Below are positions 1 through 5,251 of a stretch of 5,773 bases of DNA, piece by piece. Position numbers and translations under genes: made by a program. Each line of letters begins with the position of its first letter. Position 1 is the stretch's first letter. The notes beneath the pieces are model-generated. The model did no database searches. It saw only the letters and a program-made list of their open reading frames with translations, and had not been told where the DNA came from. Source of the stretch: an uncultured bacterium (GTDB lineage Bacteria; Planctomycetota; Phycisphaerae; Phycisphaerales; SM1A02); the NCBI GenBank assembly GCA_903938205.1, contig CAJACJ010000156.1, positions 1-5,773 on the forward strand, given 5' to 3'.

Positions 1-599
1 ACGTCGCCAATCATTTGCGCTATTTGCAGGACGGACCGTGGAAAGGCTTGAAATTGGCTGGTTTGCACGGCGCAATGGCGCGCGATGAACGCGACGCAAC
101 CATGAACGCGTTTCGCGCAGGCACCGTGCAGGCCTTGGTGGCGACGATTGTGATTGAAGTTGGCGTGGATGTTTCAAACGCCAGCGTCATGGTGGTTGAA
201 CATGCGGATCGATTTGGCTTGGCGCAGCTGCATCAACTTCGCGGGCGCGTTGGTCGTGGAAGCACGCAAAGTTTGTGCGTGTTCCTTGGCCAGTCAACAA
301 CAGAAGATGGCAAGCAACGATTGGAGGCGATCGGCAACACCGACGATGGATTTGTGATCGCGGAAACTGATTTGCGCATTCGTGGTCCGGGAGAAGTTTT
401 TGGCAGTCGTCAATCCGGGCTGCCGCCATTTCAAATCGCCAACTTGGTGACTGACGGCGAACTGTTGCGTGTGGCGCGAGAAGACGCGCATGCATGGATT
501 GAAAAAGATCCAGAACTTTCCGGGCCTGGCGTGGCCGCGCTGAAACACAAATTGTGGATCACCTACGGCAAGGCGCTTGGCCTTGGTGATGTGGGTTGA
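1..599 (+). CDS. recG: ATP-dependent DNA helicase RecG, C-terminal part (5' end outside window)
   Basis: RecG is a monomeric superfamily 2 helicase that remodels stalled replication forks and branch-migrates Holliday junctions. The reading frame is open from base 3 to the TGA at 597-599, giving about 198 residues. The N-terminal wedge domain and helicase motifs I-IV lie upstream of the window; the family is usually near 700 residues. Visible here are motif V (LVATIVIEVGVDV, bases 135-173) and motif VI with the arginine fingers (QLRGRVGRG, bases 234-260). They are followed by the RecG-specific translocation (TRG) region, with DGFVIAETDLRIRGPGEVFG and then SRQSGLPPF. This TRG block separates RecG from Mfd and from other SF2 helicases. 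The TTG at 15 is an internal leucine codon, not a start. Identification is secure. The gene ends 93 bp before the ABC operon and appears unrelated to it. Confidence 0.96.
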   Translation, partial: VANHLRYLQDGPWKGLKLAGLHGAMARDERDATMNAFRAGTVQALVATIVIEVGVDVSNASVMVVEHADRFGLAQLHQLRGRVGRGSTQSLCVFLGQSTTEDGKQRLEAIGNTDDGFVIAETDLRIRGPGEVFGSRQSGLPPFQIANLVTDGELLRVAREDAHAWIEKDPELSGPGVAALKHKLWITYGKALGLGDVG

Positions 600-692
600 G
601 CGCAATTTCAAATGCGCGATGACCAAAAAAATCTGAAATCAATTTAAATTAGGCTTGCTGAACAATTTTAACTATGCGCTACTATTCATCCA
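600..692 (+). promoter_or_regulatory. AT-rich intergenic region with candidate leaderless promoter for the ABC operon
   Basis: This gap between recG and the ABC ATPase gene is markedly more AT-rich than its flanks, especially around 625-673. The hexamer TACTAT at 680-685 matches the -10 consensus at five of six positions if the central C/T order is relaxed, and fits TANNNT exactly. It ends only 7 bases before the ATG at 693, so a transcript from it would start at or next to the start codon. No Shine-Dalgarno-like purine tract lies upstream of that ATG. The -35 side is weak: TTGCTG at 655-660 is 19 bp away, which is longer than ideal. The hexamer and its distance are seen directly; promoter function is inferred. 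No convincing Rho-independent terminator for recG was found here. Confidence 0.4.
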
Positions 693-1382
693 ATGAACCA
701 CGCCATTGAACTCGCAAATGTGCACTTTGATTACGGCGATGAATTTTCGCTACGCATTCAAGAACTCAAGCTACACAAGGGTGAAATGGCGCTCATTTCT
801 GGCGGTTCAGGCTCAGGCAAAAGCACATTGCTGTGGCTGATTGCTGGCTTGCTGCGAGCACGGAGTGGTTCCATTTCCGTGGCGGGTGAACGCATGGATG
901 GTGTCAGTGAAAGCGCCGCTGACCGAATTCGCGCGCGCCACATTGGGCTTGTGTTTCAAACGCATCACTTGCTTCCAGAATTTAGCGCGCAGGACAACGT
1001 TGCATTGGCGTTGATGGCCGCGGGCGAACCAGAAAAAACACACGCCACGCGCGCGCGCGAACTATTAAACAAACTTGGCATTGAACGCGTGAATGTTCCT
1101 GTTGCCAATTTAAGCGTGGGTCAACAACAACGCGTGGCCGTGGCGCGCGCCATTGTGTGCAAACCAACAATTGTTCTGGCCGACGAACCAACCGCAAGCC
1201 TGGATGAAGTGAATGCAAGCCAAGCCATGGACTTAATTCAACAAGCGTGCCGTGAGGCTGGCGCCGCGCTGTTGTGCGCCAGCCATGACCGCGCCATGCA
1301 GTCACGCTTTGAACGAGTGATCCAAGTTGATTCATTCGTCTCAACTGCCCGCTCGCACACACAGACCGGAGCACGCGCATGA
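693..1382 (+). CDS. ABC transporter ATP-binding protein, LolD/MacB-like
   Basis: This is the cytoplasmic ATPase that powers the permease encoded next to it. The 229 residues are typical for the LolD/FtsE/MacB-type family. All nucleotide-binding motifs are intact: Walker A GGSGSGKS (37-44), Q-loop Q89, the LolD-like segment HHLLPEF (91-97), signature LSVGQ (140-144), Walker B IVLADE with catalytic Glu165, D-loop SLD (169-171) and H-loop His198. The enzyme should therefore be a competent ATPase. The start at 693 fits the family, since the conserved first beta strand begins a few residues in; it has no Shine-Dalgarno sequence and may be leaderless. The stop overlaps the next start as ATGA (1379-1382), implying translational coupling. 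LolD in the strict sense needs LolC/LolE partners; here there is one permease and a DUF3299-like protein, so I do not assign the name lolD. The substrate is unknown. Confidence 0.93.
   Translation: MNHAIELANVHFDYGDEFSLRIQELKLHKGEMALISGGSGSGKSTLLWLIAGLLRARSGSISVAGERMDGVSESAADRIRARHIGLVFQTHHLLPEFSAQDNVALALMAAGEPEKTHATRARELLNKLGIERVNVPVANLSVGQQQRVAVARAIVCKPTIVLADEPTASLDEVNASQAMDLIQQACREAGAALLCASHDRAMQSRFERVIQVDSFVSTARSHTQTGARA
1368..1371 (+). promoter_or_regulatory. Ribosome binding site (GGAG) for the permease gene
   Basis: GGAG lies inside the 3' end of the ATPase gene, 7 bases before the ATG at 1379. It supports that start and the 4-base overlap, in contrast to the ATPase gene itself, which has no such site. 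Confidence 0.6.
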
Positions 1383-2644
1383 ATGACATTTCAATTGTTG
1401 TCAAAAGTTTGCGCTCACGCCGTCTCAGCACCATCATTACCGCCGCAAGCGTTGCCGTTGCCACTGCGTTGCTGCTCACCATGCTTTCGCTGCGCACCGC
1501 AAGTTTTGAGGCATTTCAGCGTGGAACGGGCACAACTCATTTGCTGGTGAGCGCGGACTCAAGCCCACTGACTGCCGTGCTCAACGGCGTGTTCTACGCC
1601 AACGCGCCAAGCAATCCAATTTCGTGGAGCAAATTTCAAGAAATTAAAAACGGGTTTCCCTATGACTGGGTCGTGCCAACGCAGCAGGGAGATTCATTCC
1701 GCGGCTTTCCAGTGGCCGCGGTAGGACCAGAATTTTTCACACGCTTTGAGCCAGTGCGTGGCGAGCCGTGGAAACTTGTGGATGGACAATTTCCTTCCAA
1801 ACTATTTGAAGTGTGCCTTGGATCAACCGTTGCTGCGGACACTGGACTTCGTGTCGGCCAAAAAATTGTTTTAACCCACGGCACTGGCGCAAGCCCGCAC
1901 GCACATGAGCACGAAGAATCTCCGTTTGTGATTGTTGGCGTTTTGCAACCCAGTGGATCAGCGCATGACCGCGTGGTGTTTACAGATCTTGAAAGCAGTT
2001 GGATTCTGCACGCGCAAGAGCGACGTGAACACGCCGGCATTGAAGAAGCCGCCACTGTGGCGGACTTGACCGATGAAGACCGCAAAATCACAGGTATTTT
2101 GCTGCGTTTACCCACTAGACCAGGCCGCGACGCCAGCGCCGCCATTCAACAACAATTTGACGCGTTGCGCCGCGACACCGCTATTGTGGTAGCACAACCT
2201 GCTCAACAAATTGATCGCCTGCGTTCCATCATTGGCAATATTGACGAGTTGTTCATTGCTCTTGGTGTTGCGGTGCTGCTGTCCAGCGGCATTTCCATTT
2301 TGCTTTCAATGCACAACTCCATGGCGGAACGGCGCAAACAAATCGCGCTGTTGCGCGCGCTTGGCGTGGCGCGCGTGCGCATCACCGGAATGATTTTAAC
2401 CGAGGCCACGCTGATTGGTTTCGCTGGCGCCATTGGTGGATGCGCGTTGAGCTTGATTGGCAACGCCGTCGCTTCCGGCGCGCTCAAGTCTCGCATTGGC
2501 CTTGTTGTTGATCCCACGCTTGATCCACGAAGCACAGTCATTATTGTCGCTGGCGCCATTGTGTTGTCGGCGCTTGCGGGAGTATTGCCAGCCATCACCG
2601 CATACCGAACTCCCGTGGCTGACAATTTAAGACCAGAGGCGTGA
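1379..2644 (+). CDS. FtsX/MacB-type ABC transporter permease with His-rich extracytoplasmic loop
   Basis: This inner-membrane permease is the partner of the upstream ATPase. The 421 residues show the classical 1+3 topology: one membrane segment near residues 16-38, a large extracytoplasmic domain (about 40-288), then three segments near 291-311, 338-362 and 386-408. The region after the second segment (MAERRKQIALLRALG, 315-329) is the conserved FtsX-type coupling helix that contacts the ATPase. It is followed by the usual TEATLIG and, near the end, the PAITAYR-type motif. The architecture is that of MacB/LolC-type mechanotransmission proteins rather than of import permeases. The periplasmic domain contains a His/Glu-rich stretch: His at 167, 174, 176 and 178, with Glu at 177, 179 and 180 (bases 1877-1918). 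This may bind a metal. The gene overlaps the ATPase gene by 4 bases and its stop overlaps the next start. Family assignment is firm; substrate is not known. Confidence 0.9.
   Translation: MNDISIVVKSLRSRRLSTIITAASVAVATALLLTMLSLRTASFEAFQRGTGTTHLLVSADSSPLTAVLNGVFYANAPSNPISWSKFQEIKNGFPYDWVVPTQQGDSFRGFPVAAVGPEFFTRFEPVRGEPWKLVDGQFPSKLFEVCLGSTVAADTGLRVGQKIVLTHGTGASPHAHEHEESPFVIVGVLQPSGSAHDRVVFTDLESSWILHAQERREHAGIEEAATVADLTDEDRKITGILLRLPTRPGRDASAAIQQQFDALRRDTAIVVAQPAQQIDRLRSIIGNIDELFIALGVAVLLSSGISILLSMHNSMAERRKQIALLRALGVARVRITGMILTEATLIGFAGAIGGCALSLIGNAVASGALKSRIGLVVDPTLDPRSTVIIVAGAIVLSALAGVLPAITAYRTPVADNLRPEA
2635..2639 (+). promoter_or_regulatory. Ribosome binding site (AGAGG) deciding the start of the DUF3299-like gene
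   Basis: AGAGG inside the end of the permease gene is 4 bases from the ATG at 2644 and 1 base from the GTG at 2641. The spacing favours ATG 2644, with the stop and start overlapping as TGATG. Confidence 0.45.
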
Positions 2645-3555
2645 TGAAAATATTCTGGAGCTTATTACTGTTGGTGTGTTTGGCGGGGTTTGCAGCTATT
2701 TTTTGGCCAGTTTCAAATAGCCCATCCAAAGACGTTGATGACTTTGCGAATGCGAAACCGGCTCAATCAATCGCCGCAACAACTGCTTCACCAACAACCA
2801 CTGCAAAGACCAGCACGCCAGCGACAACGACAGCGGTCACACCTATTTCATCCACGCCATCAACGGCCAAGACAAATACTTCCGCAACAACAAGCGCGCC
2901 CGCTTCAGCCACAAGCCCCGCTAGCAATTCGAATACCAGCAACAAAAACTCAAACGCAATAGTCAACACATCCACCGCGCCTGCCAGCAATCTTGCCGCC
3001 AAGACCAAGGCTGCGGCCGTTGTCATTTCGCCCGACTCGCTTAAAGATGGACTTGACCGCAAACTTGGGAGTGCGGTGATTGTGCCTGGCAACATTCTCA
3101 AACAAGCCGACGGCTCAATACTTGCCGACAATAAATATCTCATCATGGGCGCGGGCACGGTTGAAAATCCATATCGCGTGACGTGGGATTGCTTGACCAG
3201 CGCGTCGCAAACATACATTCCACGTCTTCAACAAAACAACATTCCGCAGCGCGTGGCCATGCTTGACGGCAAGTGGATTCGCATTGAGGGCTACATGGCT
3301 TTCCCATTAATGCTGCAGGAAAGCAGCGAAATCCTGGCCATGCTGAATCAATGGGATGGGTGCTGCATTGGAGTTCCTCCAACGCCGTATGACGCGATTG
3401 AAGTGAAGTTGGCCGTGCCCGTGAAACCAGGACGCCGTCACACGTACAACTTTGGAACGGTCAGTGGAAAGTTTAAGGTTGACCCATACTTGGTTGAGAA
3501 TTGGCTTGTGGGTCTTTATCAACTAGAGTCGGCGTCCATTCAATCTGATATGTGA
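2644..3555 (+). CDS. Membrane-anchored DUF3299-like protein with long Thr/Ser/Ala-rich linker
   Basis: This is the third gene of the ABC operon; its function is unknown. From ATG 2644 it encodes 303 residues in three parts. Residues 4-23 are a single hydrophobic segment (WSLLLLVCLAGFAAIFW). Its Cys12 follows Val, so it is not a good lipobox and I read it as an uncleaved anchor. Residues 38-125 are an almost pure Thr/Ser/Ala/Pro/Asn linker, probably disordered. Residues 130-303 form a folded domain with the DUF3299 pattern: LDGKWIRIEGYM (207-218), CCIGVPPTPYDAIEV (240-254), and a Gly-rich strand VSGKFKV before YQLESA at the end. The start is ambiguous. GTG 2641 overlaps the permease stop by 4 bases and ATG 2644 by 1 base, but AGAGG at 2635-2639 lies 4 bases from ATG and only 1 from GTG, so I prefer ATG. 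It probably acts outside the membrane with the permease. The DUF3299 call is by motif recall, not by search. Confidence 0.8.
   Translation: MKIFWSLLLLVCLAGFAAIFWPVSNSPSKDVDDFANAKPAQSIAATTASPTTTAKTSTPATTTAVTPISSTPSTAKTNTSATTSAPASATSPASNSNTSNKNSNAIVNTSTAPASNLAAKTKAAAVVISPDSLKDGLDRKLGSAVIVPGNILKQADGSILADNKYLIMGAGTVENPYRVTWDCLTSASQTYIPRLQQNNIPQRVAMLDGKWIRIEGYMAFPLMLQESSEILAMLNQWDGCCIGVPPTPYDAIEVKLAVPVKPGRRHTYNFGTVSGKFKVDPYLVENWLVGLYQLESASIQSDM
2755..3018 (+). repeat. Low-complexity coding segment (Thr/Ser/Ala-rich linker)
   Basis: This coding stretch is dominated by ACN, GCN, TCN and AAC codons and encodes about 88 residues of Thr, Ser, Ala, Pro and Asn with almost no hydrophobic or charged residues except scattered Lys. 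There is no exact tandem unit, so it is compositional low complexity rather than an array. It probably serves as a flexible tether between membrane anchor and folded domain. The antisense frame is open here only because of this composition. Confidence 0.75.
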
Positions 3556-3557
3556 GA

Positions 3558-3587
3558 AAATTTCTGCGGACATCCGTGATGAAATTT
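3558..3587 (+). terminator. Candidate weak terminator hairpin after the ABC operon
   Basis: AAATTTC (3558-3564) can pair with GAAATTT (3581-3587) in a 7-bp stem. Inside it, CGG (3567-3569) can pair with CCG (3574-3576) around ACAT. The structure begins 3 bases after the operon stop and is followed by the AT-rich CATTCATATATTT. It lacks a GC-rich core and a true U tract, so Rho-independent termination is only a possibility. Confidence 0.25.
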
Positions 3588-3601
3588 CATTCATATATTT
3601 A

Positions 3602-3621
3602 GCATGACGTGTACATCACGC
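3602..3621 (-). terminator. Candidate hairpin at the 3' end of the ispD transcript
   Basis: Read on the minus strand, this is GCGUGAUG-UACA-CGUCAUGC: an 8-bp stem with two G-U pairs and a four-base loop, about 44 bases after the ispD stop and followed by UAAAUAUAUG. On the plus strand the two G-U positions become A-C mismatches, so the fold is sounder in the ispD direction. No clear U run follows, so termination is uncertain. Confidence 0.35.
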
Positions 3622-3664
3622 TCGCCCAAAGCGCAGATCATCTTCATGCGTTGAACACGTTGAA

Positions 3665-4459
3665 TTAAAACCGTTTATGAACCGCGCGGCCTTCTGGGGC
3701 GGCAATTCCCAATAGCAATCGAATAGTTCGCAAATCTTCAGGCACGGTCACCTTGAGATTGCGTAACTCGCCATCCACCACCAACACCTTTGTTCCCATT
3801 CGCTCTACCAATGACGCGTCGTCGGTCACGCCACTGAGATCAGTTTGCGCATACGCGCGGCGCAACACATCCGCCTTGAATACTTGCGGCGTTTGAACCG
3901 CGACAAGATTGCGTCGATCCACAGTTGCCTGTACAAATCGGCCTTTTGCCTTGGACATTTCAGCGTCCTCACCCAAAATGGAATCGGCGATGGAATCCTC
4001 TTGCTGCGCCTCCACGCTCTCCTCACTCACGCGCTTGAGCGTGTCGGCCACATTCAGCGCGGGAATAACGGCGTCGTGCAACTTGGCCGCCTCAAACACG
4101 CGCGAGATCAAGTCATCGCTGGTGGCGGGCCGCGCAGCATCATGCACGGCAATGTGCGTGGCGTCGGCGGGCACTGCCTTGAGCGCGTTGCGAATTGTTT
4201 CCCAACGATCGATGGTTCCGCCAGAGACAATGGTGACGCCGTGGAAACTTAACTGCGCTCCAAAGCGATCGCGGAACTCCGTCATATTTTCTGGAGGCGC
4301 CGCGACAATGATGGAGCGAACCTCATCGCGCTTGGTGAATAATTCAACGCTGCGCAACAACAACGGACGACCGCCCAAATCTTGGCCCAGTTTGTCGCTG
4401 CCAAAGCGAGTGCTGTTTCCAGCGGCGGCAAGAATGAGAGAGACGGAGAATGGTTGCAT
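3665..4459 (-). CDS. ispD: 2-C-methyl-D-erythritol 4-phosphate cytidylyltransferase (IspD)
   Basis: IspD catalyses CTP + MEP to CDP-ME and diphosphate, the third step of the cytosolic MEP (non-mevalonate) isoprenoid pathway. The 264 residues carry the family landmarks: LAAAGNSTRFGSDK (10-23), with Arg18 and Lys23 for CTP; GG..DRWETIRNAL; VHDAARP (105-111); DTLKR with Thr140; VDR with Arg182; VQTPQVF (188-194); TDDASLVE; and NLKVTVPEDL, with the conserved MEP-binding Lys. The key catalytic and binding residues known from the E. coli enzyme are therefore present. It is longer than the usual roughly 230 residues, mainly because of an acidic insertion of about 25 residues between Thr140 and Arg182. 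The start at 4459 is supported by AAGGTG four bases upstream. It lies 121 bp downstream of rsmD on the same strand and converges with the ABC operon. No ispF is fused to it. Confidence 0.95.
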   Translation of the reverse strand: MQPFSVSLILAAAGNSTRFGSDKLGQDLGGRPLLLRSVELFTKRDEVRSIIVAAPPENMTEFRDRFGAQLSFHGVTIVSGGTIDRWETIRNALKAVPADATHIAVHDAARPATSDDLISRVFEAAKLHDAVIPALNVADTLKRVSEESVEAQQEDSIADSILGEDAEMSKAKGRFVQATVDRRNLVAVQTPQVFKADVLRRAYAQTDLSGVTDDASLVERMGTKVLVVDGELRNLKVTVPEDLRTIRLLLGIAAPEGRAVHKRF

Positions 4460-4580
4460 GGTTCACCTTCAAAAAGTCACACGGCAGGAATGCGGCGCAA
4501 TGTTCCAACAGCCAACTTTACAAACACCAACGCGCATTGTCATTGCGCCCGCGCGCGAACAACGCACAATTGTAATTCGA
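4460..4580 (-). promoter_or_regulatory. rsmD-ispD spacer with a possible ispD promoter
   Basis: This 121-bp spacer between two co-oriented genes is long enough to hold a promoter. On the minus strand TACAAT (4569-4574) matches five of six -10 bases. TTGAAA (4595-4600), inside the end of rsmD, could be a -35, but the gap is 20 bp, longer than the usual 16-18. TACAAT overlaps the 8-bp palindrome ACAATTGT (4566-4573). No open frame in the spacer looks like a gene. ispD may therefore be read both from this site and by run-through from rsmD. Confidence 0.3.
4464..4469 (-). promoter_or_regulatory. Ribosome binding site (AAGGTG) for ispD
   Basis: On the minus strand GAAGGTGAACC directly precedes the ATG at 4459; AAGGTG is 4 bases from it. 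This matches the anti-Shine-Dalgarno apart from one base and supports the annotated start. Confidence 0.5.
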
Positions 4581-5171
4581 TCACGCCGATGGACTTTCAA
4601 AATGTGGCATATACAGCAGCACATTCTGCTGATTTCCATAGGCGCGAATTTCCGGCCCATCAAAGCCCGCGATGGCTGGTGGCGGATCTGAGACAGTCGG
4701 CAAGCGGATCACAAGAAATCCCTTGCCTAAAAATAGTGAGCGCGTGCGCGCCGCTTGATCAAGAACTTCTTTCAAACCTTCCTCGGTTTCCACCAATGCA
4801 AACGGCGGATCCATCAGCACCACATTCACCTCTGGTTGCGCCGCCATGATCGCGGCTTCACCAAGAGCGTCGGCTTGCACAGCGATAGCGCGGTCACCAC
4901 AACCTAGCGATTCGATATTGTCGCGCAGCAGCGCAAATATTTTTCGGTCCTTCTCCACCATGAACACCTTGATGGCGCCGCGGCTCACAGCCTCCAAACC
5001 AAGCGTGCCCACACCTGCGAACAAATCAAGCACGCGCGCGCCTTCAAACCAACCACGCAACACATTGAACAAACCTTCCTTGGTGCGACTTCCCATTGGA
5101 CGCGTGATGGCGTCATCGGTGGGAGTCTTCAGAATGCGGGATTTAAATTCGCCGGCGAGCACATGGAGCAT
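4581..5171 (-). CDS. rsmD: 16S rRNA (guanine(966)-N2)-methyltransferase RsmD
   Basis: RsmD is a SAM-dependent methyltransferase that modifies G966 of 16S rRNA during 30S assembly. The 196 residues are the normal family length. Landmarks are: the N-terminal LAGEFKSRIL strand; RPMGSRTKEGLFNVL (24-38), matching the family's RPT..RVRE.LFN segment; motif I with the SAM-binding loop VLDLFAGVGTLGLEA (47-61); the acidic end of the next strand in VEKD (72-75), which should hold the SAM ribose; QADAL; and the catalytic motif IV MDPPF (120-124), typical of N2-guanine methyltransferases. No key residue appears missing. The ATG at 5171 lacks a Shine-Dalgarno sequence. In many bacteria rsmD sits beside coaD; here its downstream neighbour is ispD, 121 bp away. 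Confidence 0.93.
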   Translation of the reverse strand: MLHVLAGEFKSRILKTPTDDAITRPMGSRTKEGLFNVLRGWFEGARVLDLFAGVGTLGLEAVSRGAIKVFMVEKDRKIFALLRDNIESLGCGDRAIAVQADALGEAAIMAAQPEVNVVLMDPPFALVETEEGLKEVLDQAARTRSLFLGKGFLVIRLPTVSDPPPAIAGFDGPEIRAYGNQQNVLLYMPHFESPSA

Positions 5172-5251
5172 TGCGTAATGTTAGTGTGTCTTGGGAATAT
5201 GCCCCCGCTAATCTGCCGCCTTGCGATGTTTGCCGATTGACTCGATTTAAC
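5172..5251. promoter_or_regulatory. Divergent intergenic region between rsmD and the hydrolase gene
   Basis: These 80 bp must supply promoters in both directions. For rsmD, TAACAT on the minus strand (5178-5183) matches TANNNT and ends 6 bases before its ATG, again suggesting a leaderless start. For the hydrolase, TAATCT at 5209-5214 is a possible -10, but no convincing -35 is placed correctly. Three CGAT copies (5224-5227, 5234-5237, 5243-5246) are spaced 10 and 9 bp apart just before the hydrolase ATG; this may be chance. Neither start has a purine-rich ribosome binding site. Confidence 0.3.

Noticed and set aside
1039..1060. Alternating GC-rich tracts such as CGCGCGCGCG as possible regulatory or Z-DNA-forming sites
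   Set aside because: Short CG runs recur throughout coding regions here (also near 914, 1143, 2355) and follow from Ala/Arg codon preference.
982..1497. 171-residue minus-strand open frame opposite the ATPase and permease genes
   Set aside because: Arg-rich shadow of the GC-rich coding strand; the + strand has intact ABC motifs.
2677..2682. Possible lipobox at Cys12 of the DUF3299-like protein
   Set aside because: The residue before Cys is Val and the hydrophobic segment continues well past it (LAGFAAIFW), so signal peptidase II cleavage is unlikely; an uncleaved anchor fits better.
2763..3218. 151-residue hydrophobic open frame on the minus strand
   Set aside because: It is the complement of the Thr/Ser/Ala-rich linker codons: antisense of ACN/GCN reads as Val, Ala and Gly, imitating membrane segments. 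No start signal or family motif.
3909..4691. 260-residue open frame on the + strand antisense to ispD
   Set aside because: The opposite strand encodes a full IspD with all family motifs. The + frame has no recognisable motif and runs across the ispD start and the end of rsmD, as expected of a shadow frame.
4382..4849. 155-residue + strand open frame over the rsmD-ispD spacer
   Set aside because: It overlaps the coding parts of both ispD and rsmD, has a composition unlike a folded protein and has no motif or ribosome binding site.
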